From: Xanthocytophaga flava
Lineage (GTDB): Bacteria; Bacteroidota; Bacteroidia; Cytophagales; 172606-1
Assembly (NCBI GenBank): GCA_030068525.1
Contig: JASJOS010000014.1
Location: 186,001-250,000 of the forward strand
Reading direction: 5' to 3'
DNA: 64,000 nt
Every line of letters starts with the position of its first letter. Within the stretch, counting starts at the first letter, position 1. The notes beneath the pieces are model-generated. The model was not told where the DNA came from, ran no database searches, and worked only from the letters and a program-made list of their open reading frames with translations. Of this stretch, positions 52,861 to 60,967 are shown in pieces. Both the position numbers and the translations under genes were made by a program.

Positions 52861-53715
52861 ATGAAATATTATCATCGAACCTGTTCTTTTATTACTATTT
52901 GTAATGTGTTAATTGCATGTCTGGTAACTATTTCCGTCTTTGGCTGGAATGGTTTTCCTGGCAAAAATGGATCTGTGGTATTTCCTTCTACCCGTTATCC
53001 CTTTATTGTTATTGCACATCGTGGAAATCATGTGAATGCACCTGAAAACTCTATTCAGAGTTTACAGGACGCAATACGGGTTGGAGCTGATTATGTTGAA
53101 GTAGATATCCGAACTACCAAAGATGGGTATCTGGTAATTATGCATGATGGATCTGTAAACCGAACTACCAATGGAGAGGGAAAAATAGCAGAAATGACTT
53201 TGTCCCAGTTTAAAGCATTAAAGCTGAAAGATGGCCCTACCAATCAAACTCCTCCTACATTTGAGGAGATTCTGAAAGAAGCTCGGGGAAAAGTAAATCT
53301 TTATCTGGATTGCAAAGATGTCAAGCCGGAACAGGTTAAAAGTCTACTAAACAAATACAAAATGCTTGGTTCCGTTATCGTATATACCGAGCCTGAAGAA
53401 GTCCAGGACTGGAAGAAAACAATGCCTTCTGTACCTGTAATGGTCAGTATGCCAGATTCTATAACTAGCTATGATGAACTAAAACAATGGATTGTAAAAA
53501 ATCCGGTAGATATTCTGGACGGATCTGTATTGTCTTACACCAGAGAGAATGTGGCTTTTCTTACAAAACAGGGTATCAAAGTCTGGCCTGATATTCAAAA
53601 CCCTGATGAAAATCCTACACAATGGCAGAAAGCAATAGATATGGGTATTACAAGCTTGCAGACCGACCATCCTCAAGAATTAATTCAGTATTTGAAAACA
53701 TTAGGTAAACACTAA
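52861..53715 (+). CDS. Glycerophosphodiester phosphodiesterase family protein
   Basis: A protein of 284 residues starting MKYYHRTC, with one N-terminal hydrophobic helix (signal or anchor). The GDPD catalytic blocks are visible: IAHRGNHVNAPENS (His and Arg), YVEVDIRTTKDG (Glu and Asp), and IMHDGSVNRTTNG (the second catalytic His). It should cleave glycerophosphodiesters outside the cytoplasm into glycerol phosphate and an alcohol; in this locus it may release a phosphonate head group from phosphonolipid fragments. The start Met after the hairpin is preferred to an upstream one inside the hairpin. Confidence 0.88.
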   Translation: MKYYHRTCSFITICNVLIACLVTISVFGWNGFPGKNGSVVFPSTRYPFIVIAHRGNHVNAPENSIQSLQDAIRVGADYVEVDIRTTKDGYLVIMHDGSVNRTTNGEGKIAEMTLSQFKALKLKDGPTNQTPPTFEEILKEARGKVNLYLDCKDVKPEQVKSLLNKYKMLGSVIVYTEPEEVQDWKKTMPSVPVMVSMPDSITSYDELKQWIVKNPVDILDGSVLSYTRENVAFLTKQGIKVWPDIQNPDENPTQWQKAIDMGITSLQTDHPQELIQYLKTLGKH

Positions 53716-53729
53716 TTTATTATTATCCT

Positions 53730-54416
53730 ATGTTACCACAATTGATTGTATTTGATCTGGCAGGAACGACTGTCGATGGTGCAGACAAAGTGCCTCATTT
53801 CCTGCAAAAAGCATTGGCAGATTATAATGTAGCTATTCCGTTTGCAGATGCCAATGAATTGATGGGATTACCTAAGCCTGTTGCTATCCGGCAATTACTG
53901 GAACGCCATACAAGCCCTGCACTCATCACAGAAGAACTGATAGATCAGATTCACCAACGTTTTGTAGAGGATATGACAGACTATTATCAGAATAGTCCGG
54001 ATGTAAAAGAAAAAGAAGGTGCAAGTGAAACGTTTGCTTTATTAAAGAAGCACAATGTCAAAGTAGTGGTAGATACAGGTTTTGACCGTCAGATCACTGA
54101 TGCTATTCTTGAAAGATTGTTATGGAGAGTAAAGAACCTGATAGATAATAGTGTGACTAGTGATGAAGTTGAAAATGGCAGACCTTTTCCTGACATGATA
54201 TTTAGAGCTATGGAATTAACCAGTGTACATGATAGTAAACAAGTGGCAAAAGTAGGAGATACCGCATCCGACATGCAACAGGGAGATTCTGCTGGTTGTG
54301 GATGGGTAATCGGTGTAACTACTGGAGCTTATACTGCTGAAGAATTGGAGCAAGAGCCTCATACACATCTGATTCATACTCTTGCTGACTTACAGCATAT
54401 TTTTTCCTTATCCTAA
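53730..54416 (+). CDS. Phosphonatase-like HAD hydrolase
   Basis: A protein of 228 residues. The HAD nucleophile is in IVFDLAGTTVDG (Asp9; DLAGTT is the phosphonatase-type motif I). Cap-domain MGLPKP puts Lys49 near the Schiff-base lysine position of phosphonoacetaldehyde hydrolase. Motif IV is KVGDTASDM. It fits the phosphonatase-like branch beside PhnX; whether it cleaves a C-P bond or a phosphate ester is open. It starts 14 bp after the GDPD gene. Confidence 0.8.
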   Translation: MLPQLIVFDLAGTTVDGADKVPHFLQKALADYNVAIPFADANELMGLPKPVAIRQLLERHTSPALITEELIDQIHQRFVEDMTDYYQNSPDVKEKEGASETFALLKKHNVKVVVDTGFDRQITDAILERLLWRVKNLIDNSVTSDEVENGRPFPDMIFRAMELTSVHDSKQVAKVGDTASDMQQGDSAGCGWVIGVTTGAYTAEELEQEPHTHLIHTLADLQHIFSLS

Positions 54417-54454
54417 ATAAACTATCTGAAGAACTAAAAATAAAAAAATAGAGT

Positions 54455-55630
54455 ATGACTCATTCACCCACAAACGGTACGCAAAACAGATATGATATTG
54501 CCATAGTTGGAGCAGGGATTGTGGGACTAGCTATGGCTTATACCGCTGCCAGACGAGGTCTTAAGGTTGGTGTTTTCGAACGGAATGGCAAAGCCATTGG
54601 TGCATCTATTCGTAATTTTGGCATGATATGGCCTATAGGGCAACCTTCAGGAGTGTTATTGGAACGTGCGTTAAGAAGTCGTGAAATCTATCTGGACCTG
54701 GCTAAACAGGCTGGTTTCTGGTATAATCCCAATGGCTCATTACATGTCGCATATCACAAAGATGAATGGGCTGTTCTGGAAGAATTTGTGGAACAGAATC
54801 GTGGTAATGGATATACCTGCGAACTTCTGACTGATACAAAAAAGATTCAGGAAAAGAGTCCCGCTGTAAAAGCGGAGGGTTTGATAGGTGCCTTATGGAG
54901 CGAGACTGAAATGATTGTAGACCCACGTGAAGTTATTGCTACATTACCTGACTTTCTACACCAAAAATATGAGGTTGATTTTCATTTTGGAACTGCAGTG
55001 ACCGGAGTAAATGCTCCTTATCTGGAGGCTGGTGGACAAAAATGGCAAGCAGACAGAATAATGATATGCAGTGGTGCTGATTTTGAAACATTATATCCTG
55101 AATTATTTGCTTCTTCGTCTATCACAAAGTGCAAACTGCAGATGATGAGAACCAGTGTTCAAGGCAATGGATGGCGAATGGGGGCTTCTCTCTGTGCTGG
55201 TTTGACACTCACTCATTATGCCGCTTTTAAAGATTGTCCCTCTTTAGCTGATTTAAATGACCGTTTTACACAGACAATGCCTGCATACAAGAAGTATGGC
55301 ATACATGTATTGGTTTCTCAAAATGCTGCAGGTGAACTGACTTTAGGTGATTCACATGAATATGGGCTTACACCAGAACCATTTGACAAATCTGAAATTG
55401 ATCAGTGGGTGTTAGACTATCTGGCTACCTTTGCACACTTTCCTGATTTACATATCAAAGAACGCTGGCATGGTATCTACCCTAAACTCACAAATGGAGG
55501 AACTGAGCTGGTATTAGAAGCAGAATCTAATGTTTGGATTGTTAATGGGTTGGGTGGTGCCGGAATGACTCTATCATTGGGGCTGGCAGAATACGTGTTT
55601 GAGTCAAAGCTACATGAATCTGTAAGTTAG
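54455..55630 (+). CDS. FAD-dependent oxidoreductase, phosphonate-locus type
   Basis: A protein of 391 residues of the DadA/glycine-oxidase fold. The FAD loop is AIVGAGIVGLAMAYTAARRG (GAGIVG at 19-24). IRNFGMIWPIGQPSGVL and RWHGIYPKLTNGGTELVLEA fit the subgroup found in phosphonate-degradation loci (the TIGR03364 type, as I recall), whose members oxidise amino-phosphonates. Its neighbours, a phosphonatase-like HAD and PhnZ, support this. Its precise substrate, for example 2-aminoethylphosphonate or an N-methyl form, is inference. Confidence 0.82.
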   Translation: MTHSPTNGTQNRYDIAIVGAGIVGLAMAYTAARRGLKVGVFERNGKAIGASIRNFGMIWPIGQPSGVLLERALRSREIYLDLAKQAGFWYNPNGSLHVAYHKDEWAVLEEFVEQNRGNGYTCELLTDTKKIQEKSPAVKAEGLIGALWSETEMIVDPREVIATLPDFLHQKYEVDFHFGTAVTGVNAPYLEAGGQKWQADRIMICSGADFETLYPELFASSSITKCKLQMMRTSVQGNGWRMGASLCAGLTLTHYAAFKDCPSLADLNDRFTQTMPAYKKYGIHVLVSQNAAGELTLGDSHEYGLTPEPFDKSEIDQWVLDYLATFAHFPDLHIKERWHGIYPKLTNGGTELVLEAESNVWIVNGLGGAGMTLSLGLAEYVFESKLHESVS

Positions 55631-55677
55631 CAGGCCATACATTAGTTATTTATCTAAATTATTCTAACTGCATATAT

Positions 55678-56241
55678 ATGGAAACCACTAGTAAGCAAAA
55701 AGTTGAAGAGATTTTTCGATTATATGAGATACATGGCACTGACGATTACATAGGTGAGCCTGTATCACAGATTGAGCATATGACTCAGGCCGCTTTGCTA
55801 GCCGAACAACAGGGTTACGATGAAGAAGTTATTCTGGCAGCTTTCTTTCATGATTTTGGACATCTGTGTGCTGATGAAACTGTAGGACATATGGATGGCT
55901 ATGGTGTTACTGATCATGAGAAGCTAGGAGCTGACTATTTGAGAGCGGTTGGTTTTTCAGAAAAGATAGCCCGGCTCGTTGAATCCCATGTTCATGCAAA
56001 ACGATATCTCACATTCAAGAATCCGGATTATTACAATAATCTCTCAGAAGCCAGTAAGAAAACACTGGAATTTCAGGGAGGACGTATGAGTGTCAGTGAA
56101 GCAGCCGCATTTGAGGCTGAAGAATGGTTTCAGCTATATCTTCAAATGCGTTATTGGGATGAACAAGCTAAAGAAATGAATATGCCAGTACCAGATTTGT
56201 CCATTTATAAAGCTATGGCATTGCGCCATCTGGAAAAATAA
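55678..56241 (+). CDS. phnZ: PhnZ-type HD-domain mixed-valence diiron oxygenase
   Basis: A protein of 187 residues. Residues that match the PhnZ active site, as I recall it, fall at the same numbers: Tyr24 and Glu27 (DDYIGEP), His34, His58-Asp59 (FFHDFGH), His62, His80, His104 and Lys108 (HVHAKRY), and Asp161 (RYWDEQAK). PhnZ cleaves 2-amino-1-hydroxyethylphosphonate to glycine and phosphate with O2. The partner hydroxylase PhnY is not next to it here, so the hydroxylated substrate may come from elsewhere or be imported. It is the last gene of the operon. Confidence 0.88.
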   Translation: METTSKQKVEEIFRLYEIHGTDDYIGEPVSQIEHMTQAALLAEQQGYDEEVILAAFFHDFGHLCADETVGHMDGYGVTDHEKLGADYLRAVGFSEKIARLVESHVHAKRYLTFKNPDYYNNLSEASKKTLEFQGGRMSVSEAAAFEAEEWFQLYLQMRYWDEQAKEMNMPVPDLSIYKAMALRHLEK

Positions 56242-56243
56242 AA

Positions 56244-56284
56244 CCTTCTGTTAATGAGGTGATTTTTATCTCATTAACAGAAGG
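56244..56284. terminator. Bidirectional terminator between phnZ and a glycosyltransferase
   Basis: Perfect 15-bp arms CCTTCTGTTAATGAG (56244-56258) and CTCATTAACAGAAGG (56270-56284), loop 11 nt. It serves the convergent ends of both genes. Confidence 0.8.
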
Positions 56285-56295
56285 CTGTTTTCGTT

Positions 56296-57216
56296 TTATA
56301 GTTTATCAACCGGAATAAAGCTATTCTTAGGTTTATCAAAAATCTGATGCATTAGTTCTGACGGATCTAGTATAACGTGACTATTCTTACGTACATAATC
56401 ACTAATAAACTCAACATATCGTTGACGATCCTGGTTTAATTTGGCTATGGTTTTTTCGCGAATATAATTTGGATCAATTTGACGGGCTATCATTTCTTCT
56501 ACTCCTTTGCGGATAGCAGTAGGATTATCATTTACAATAAGACAGTATTCCTTATCGTAATACTCTTCTCGTCCGCCTTCACTTTCTGTACTTACTACTG
56601 GAAGTCCTGAGAGCATATATTCCAGACTTGCCAGCATAGGCCCTTCCTCTTTTGACAAGCACAAGCCAACCTGTGACTGATTAAACAATCGGTTTTTCCC
56701 AATATGATCTACCCAGGTTTTATTATAATCCGCATGCTTCATTGCTGGGCAGAAGCTAGGCAGATCATTTTCCCCACTTTTCCCTGCTCCTGGAGTATAA
56801 GTAAGAACAAATACCTTATTTAGCTCCTTTGCCAATTCAATACGTTTAAAAGGCATAAGTTGAGCTGCATAGACAGCATCATATTTTTTATCAACACTCA
56901 ATATACCATAGTCTTTTTCATCTGTATAGATGTATGCAGAACATTGTAGACCAGGTATTCGGAATAATTTTCGATAGGACTCTTCCTTTTTGGAATTAGT
57001 AAACATAACAGGCATAAGGCCTTTCCCACTCAGTTGAGAAAAAAATAATTTTTTTCTCAACATCTTTTGGAAATTCCCATGATTCCATGGTAAATGCAAT
57101 AAACAGTATGTGTCATGTTTTTTTGGTTGAGAGGCGATTTTCTGAAGAGCTACATCATCCCAGAGACTAACAATGCGAGGATTTTCGTGTAAAATATAGG
57201 CGCCGTGAAATAACAT
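56296..57216 (-). CDS. Glycosyltransferase family 1/4-like protein
   Basis: A protein of 306 residues. YDAVYAAQLMPFKRIELAKEL, VGLCLSKEEGPMLASLEYML and SGLPVVSTESEGGREEYYD are the C-terminal GT-B blocks, with the Glu of the donor site. The N-terminal half is shorter than usual (full enzymes are ~370 residues). It stands alone, convergent with the phosphonate operon, so its acceptor cannot be inferred. Confidence 0.8.
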   Translation of the reverse strand: MLFHGAYILHENPRIVSLWDDVALQKIASQPKKHDTYCLLHLPWNHGNFQKMLRKKLFFSQLSGKGLMPVMFTNSKKEESYRKLFRIPGLQCSAYIYTDEKDYGILSVDKKYDAVYAAQLMPFKRIELAKELNKVFVLTYTPGAGKSGENDLPSFCPAMKHADYNKTWVDHIGKNRLFNQSQVGLCLSKEEGPMLASLEYMLSGLPVVSTESEGGREEYYDKEYCLIVNDNPTAIRKGVEEMIARQIDPNYIREKTIAKLNQDRQRYVEFISDYVRKNSHVILDPSELMHQIFDKPKNSFIPVDKL

Positions 57217-57352
57217 AATATAAGTTTATTCTCTGAAGTATGTTGGATTGGATGTAACAAAGGATAATAACTAGACAACTGCTTGAATAGCTTTTGTTAT
57301 TAATACTAAAAATCGTAAAAAGAAAACTTCTGGATGTAAAAACATTTTTTAT

Positions 57353-57799
57353 CTATGGTACTAATTGCAGAACAATGGTAGGAGTTATACCTGATACAGT
57401 GTAACGTGTACTAAGATTTAACTGTTTTTCTGATAATACATCAATTGTGAAATCTAATGTATCAGATTTTGCTTTTAATCTGATTTTGGATTCATTTTCA
57501 ATAAAATACCAGGTGTCAGTAAATGTAGAATCTGTTTGTTGATCTGTTCCTGTATAGGTATTATCCGTTTTGAATATAATAGAGGATCTAGTCAATTGAG
57601 CTAGGGATGATTCACTACCAAGTATTAATTGAATAGCATCATCTGTCACAGGTGTTCCATTGGCTAAAACCTGATTTATTTTCCAGGAATGATTAGTCAG
57701 GAGTTCGGTTCGGGTAGTTTTGGGTGCTTCTTCTTTCTTACAGGATAATAAAAAAATAAATGCACCTATTATCATTATAAATTTCTGAAACTTCATCAA
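57353..57799 (-). CDS. Lipocalin-like lipoprotein
   Basis: A protein of 148 residues. The signal peptide ends with lipobox FLLSC and a KKEE linker. Then LLTNHSWKINQVLANGTPV and TWYFIENESKIRLKAKSDTL follow the beta-barrel pattern of small lipocalin-like lipoproteins in Bacteroidota. The ligand is unknown. It stands alone between a glycosyltransferase and ahcY. Confidence 0.75.
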   Translation of the reverse strand: MMKFQKFIMIIGAFIFLLSCKKEEAPKTTRTELLTNHSWKINQVLANGTPVTDDAIQLILGSESSLAQLTRSSIIFKTDNTYTGTDQQTDSTFTDTWYFIENESKIRLKAKSDTLDFTIDVLSEKQLNLSTRYTVSGITPTIVLQLVP

Positions 57800-57979
57800 A
57801 ATAACTGTTAATAAGTATGGTGTTTATTCTGTTTGCTATACAAATATATTAATTTATTTGTAGCAGAGTGCTTCAATCTTACAAAGTAAGCCTAGGTGCT
57901 TGTTTGTGTGTAAAAATGTGGTAAATCTACGATACTTTCTTATACGTAGATTTATAAAAATCAGTTTCTTTATAAAGAA

Positions 57980-58014
57980 AAGAGTCATTGGCGACTCTAT
58001 CTCCAATGACTCTT
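57980..58014 (-). terminator. Terminator of ahcY
   Basis: AAGAGTCATTGG (57980-57991) and CCAATGACTCTT (58003-58014), 12-bp perfect stem; read leftward it is followed by TTCTTT. It lies just past the ahcY stop. Confidence 0.8.
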
Positions 58015-58040
58015 AATTTCTAATTATGATACATTATTTA

Positions 58041-59351
58041 TTAATAACGATAATGATCTTTTTTGAATGGACCTTGAACATCGACTCCAATGTAGTCAGC
58101 TTGATCTGTAGTCAGCTCTTCCAGTTCTGCACCTACTTTAGCTAAATGCAAACGTGCTACTTTTTCATCAAGATGTTTAGGCAGTACATATACTTGATTT
58201 TCGTAGTTTTTGCCATTTTGCCATAGCTCTAACTGAGCCAGTGTTTGGTTTGTAAATGACATAGACATTACAAACGATGGATGACCCATTGCAACGCCAA
58301 GGTTTACAAGACGACCCTCCGCCAGAACAATGATTTCTTTTCCATCAATGGTATATTTATCTACCTGAGGCTTAATAACCTCTTTGGTATTACCATAATT
58401 CGCATTAAGCCATGCCATATCAATTTCTGTATCAAAGTGGCCGATATTACAAACTACAGCCTTATCTTTCATTTTTTTGAAATGCTGACCTGTAATAATA
58501 GAGTGGTTACCTGTAGCTGTAACAAAGATATCTGCAATTTCAGCCGCTTTATCCATTTTCATTACCTGGTAACCTTCCATTGCTGCCTGAAGAGCACAGA
58601 TTGGATCAATTTCTGTTACAATTACACGACAACCTGCTCCTGCAAGAGAACGAGCTGATCCTTTACCTACATCACCATAACCTGCTACAACTGCAATTTT
58701 ACCTGCCAGCATTAAATCTGTACCTCTGCGGATAGCGTCTACACACGATTCTTTACATCCGTATAAGTTATCAAATTTGGATTTTGTCACAGAGTCGTTT
58801 ACGTTAATTGCAGGTACAGGAAGCGTTCCTTTTTTCATGCGTTCATACAAACGTAAAACACCTGTTGTAGTTTCTTCTGAAATACCTCCAATGTTACTGA
58901 TTAGTTCAGGGTATTTATCTAAAACCATATTAGTAAGATCTCCACCATCATCCAGAATCATGTTTAATGGTTTACGATCTTCTCCAAAGAATAATGTCTG
59001 TTCTATACACCAGTCAAATTCTTCAGCATTTTGTCCTTTCCAGGCATACACCTGGATTCCCGCAGCTGCAATAGCAGCAGCAGCATGATCTTGTGTTGAG
59101 AAGATATTACAAGACGACCAGGTTACTTCAGCACCTAGTTCAACCAGAGTTTCAATCAGTACTGCAGTTTGGATGGTCATGTGCAGACAGCCTGCTATAC
59201 GAGCACCTTTAAGAGGTTTAGATGGACCAAACTCAGCACGGATGGACATTAAACCAGGCATTTCAGCTTCTGCTAACTTAATTTCTTTGCGGCCCCATTC
59301 TGCCAATGCAATATCTTTAACTTTGTATGGAACGTAAGCTGTTTCAACCAT
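58041..59351 (-). CDS. ahcY: Adenosylhomocysteinase
   Basis: A protein of 436 residues, the normal length. It hydrolyses S-adenosylhomocysteine to adenosine and homocysteine, removing the product inhibitor of methyltransferases. [40 protein letters not shown] and the NAD loop [14 protein letters not shown] (about residue 220), then [10 protein letters not shown] and a C-terminal KDHYRY that reaches into the active site of the neighbouring subunit, are all present. A -7 element lies at 59422-59429. Confidence 0.97.
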   Translation of the reverse strand: MVETAYVPYKVKDIALAEWGRKEIKLAEAEMPGLMSIRAEFGPSKPLKGARIAGCLHMTIQTAVLIETLVELGAEVTWSSCNIFSTQDHAAAAIAAAGIQVYAWKGQNAEEFDWCIEQTLFFGEDRKPLNMILDDGGDLTNMVLDKYPELISNIGGISEETTTGVLRLYERMKKGTLPVPAINVNDSVTKSKFDNLYGCKESCVDAIRRGTDLMLAGKIAVVAGYGDVGKGSARSLAGAGCRVIVTEIDPICALQAAMEGYQVMKMDKAAEIADIFVTATGNHSIITGQHFKKMKDKAVVCNIGHFDTEIDMAWLNANYGNTKEVIKPQVDKYTIDGKEIIVLAEGRLVNLGVAMGHPSFVMSMSFTNQTLAQLELWQNGKNYENQVYVLPKHLDEKVARLHLAKVGAELEELTTDQADYIGVDVQGPFKKDHYRY

Positions 59352-59421
59352 TGTTCAAAAGTTTTTTTAGTGTATAATGAAAATGTAGAGATGATTTTGT
59401 CTATAAGTACCTTTTGAGGCG

Positions 59422-59429
59422 CAAAGGTA
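59422..59429 (-). promoter_or_regulatory. -7 promoter element of ahcY
   Basis: On the leftward strand TACCTTTG (TAnnTTTG consensus) lies about 70 bp before the ahcY start. No SAH riboswitch fold was seen in the leader. Confidence 0.55.
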
Positions 59430-59588
59430 AATATTCTTACGCCAAAAGGAAACTTTTATATGTGTTTTTAACAATACGATAGCTTGGAATAGATTTTTTG
59501 TTTTATAGTATGGTATTGTTTTACAGAGTATTGTATTGCAGCGTCGTTTTAGAAAACAGATAGAGTTCTTTGAAATATTTCATATGTA

Positions 59589-60365
59589 TCAGAATACAAA
59601 TTCGATTTCTTTAAATAAGAAATAACAAAGTTTATTATCCTTTTCAAGGACCAAACGACCTTGCGAATCTACTCCTGTAATGGTGCCTTCAAAACGATTT
59701 CCATCTGATACAAAAAAGCGTTTCTCTCCATATCCATATAAATTTCGGAGATAATAAGCCCTTAAACTGTCCGTTTTACCATTTCGTAGCAGGAGATAAA
59801 ATTTTTCAAACACAATGAGTAATTCGGATAACAATATTTCCAGATCATATTCGTCTTCTTTAATGAAGGGCTGGCTGGCCAGTTTCAGTGAGATTGCTCG
59901 TGGTTGTTCTGGAAATGATTTTTGGTTGATATTGAGACCTATACCAACAATTGAATGGGTTAGAGAAAGACCTTGAATAGTATTTTCGATTAAAATGCCT
60001 CCCATTTTCTGAGACTTCCAGTAAATATCATTTGGCCATTTAATGCTGAGATTCTGAGGAAGGTATTTTGAAAGAAATTCATGTATAGCCAGCGAAACTG
60101 CAATATTTAATAAAAACTGTTGATTGGCGGTTAGAAAAGTTGGCTTAAGAGTAATGGAAAGTGTCAGGTTTTTGCCTGGTTCTGTATGCCAGCTGTTTCC
60201 TCGCTGACCTCGTCCGCGGGTTTGTTGAGAGGTAATCACAACAGTTCCTTCCGGAGTGCTGGCTGTATTGATCAAGTCTGCGGCAATGTCATTGGTAGAG
60301 TGACATTCTGGCAGAAACAGGAGCTTTTGACCAACGAATAATGTTTTGGGTGGATTATTGTACAA
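59589..60365 (-). CDS. birA: Biotin--[acetyl-CoA-carboxylase] ligase
   Basis: A protein of 258 residues that attaches biotin to the carboxylase carrier protein through biotinyl-AMP. The biotinyl-5'-AMP loop GRGQRGNSW lies at residues 51-59, SIKWPNDIYW near 110, and GILIENTIQG and VGIGLNIN follow. There is no N-terminal DNA-binding domain, so it is not a repressor. A -7 element TAACTTTG lies on this strand at 60407-60414; the gene is divergent from rsfS. Confidence 0.93.
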   Translation of the reverse strand: MYNNPPKTLFVGQKLLFLPECHSTNDIAADLINTASTPEGTVVITSQQTRGRGQRGNSWHTEPGKNLTLSITLKPTFLTANQQFLLNIAVSLAIHEFLSKYLPQNLSIKWPNDIYWKSQKMGGILIENTIQGLSLTHSIVGIGLNINQKSFPEQPRAISLKLASQPFIKEDEYDLEILLSELLIVFEKFYLLLRNGKTDSLRAYYLRNLYGYGEKRFFVSDGNRFEGTITGVDSQGRLVLEKDNKLCYFLFKEIEFVF

Positions 60366-60480
60366 TATTGTTTACTTTTGTTTTAATAAAGACACTTAAA
60401 AAGTTGCAAAGTTAAAAGATGGGATGTTTATTACCTGTTTACTTTTCAATTTTTTAATCTATTAACTTTAAAAAATTCGA

Positions 60481-60864
60481 ATGCAATTAATCAAAAAACG
60501 AAAAAATAAAGGTGTGAGCTCTGAACAATTAAGCCATTTGATTGTTCAGGGAATGCAGGAAAAGAAGGCCGAGGATATTGTTGTGCTGGATCTGCGACAG
60601 GTAAAGAATGCTGTAACTGACTATTTTGTGATCTGTTCAGGAAATTCAGATACTCAGGTAGATTCTATCACCAACTCTATTGAAGAGCAAATATATAAGA
60701 ATCTGGGTGAAGATCCCTGGCATAAAGAAGGGAAAGCTAACCGCGAATGGATTCTCCTTGATTATGTAGATGTGGTAGCGCATGTTTTTAAAAAGGATCG
60801 CCGGGCATTTTATGCATTGGAAGATCTTTGGGGCGACGCACAGTCAACAAGGATTGAGTCCTGA
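60481..60864 (+). CDS. rsfS: Ribosome silencing factor RsfS
   Basis: A protein of 127 residues that binds L14 of the 50S subunit and blocks subunit joining under nutrient limitation. VTDYFVICSGNSDTQVDSI, PWHKEGKANREWILLDY and VVAHVFKKDRRAFYALEDLW are signature blocks. It is followed by ftsH after 103 bp, a pairing common in Bacteroidota. Confidence 0.94.
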   Translation: MQLIKKRKNKGVSSEQLSHLIVQGMQEKKAEDIVVLDLRQVKNAVTDYFVICSGNSDTQVDSITNSIEEQIYKNLGEDPWHKEGKANREWILLDYVDVVAHVFKKDRRAFYALEDLWGDAQSTRIES

Positions 60865-60967
60865 CCTGTGTTAGTAGATCAGACACGAAACTCTCTGCTA
60901 TAAAGATTATTCTGAGAGTGAATTTACACAACATAGTATTTTTCAATTAATCTTTTTTATACGGAAA

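Noticed and set aside
59352-59460. SAH riboswitch upstream of ahcY
   Set aside because: No matching conserved core or pseudoknot pattern was found in the leader.
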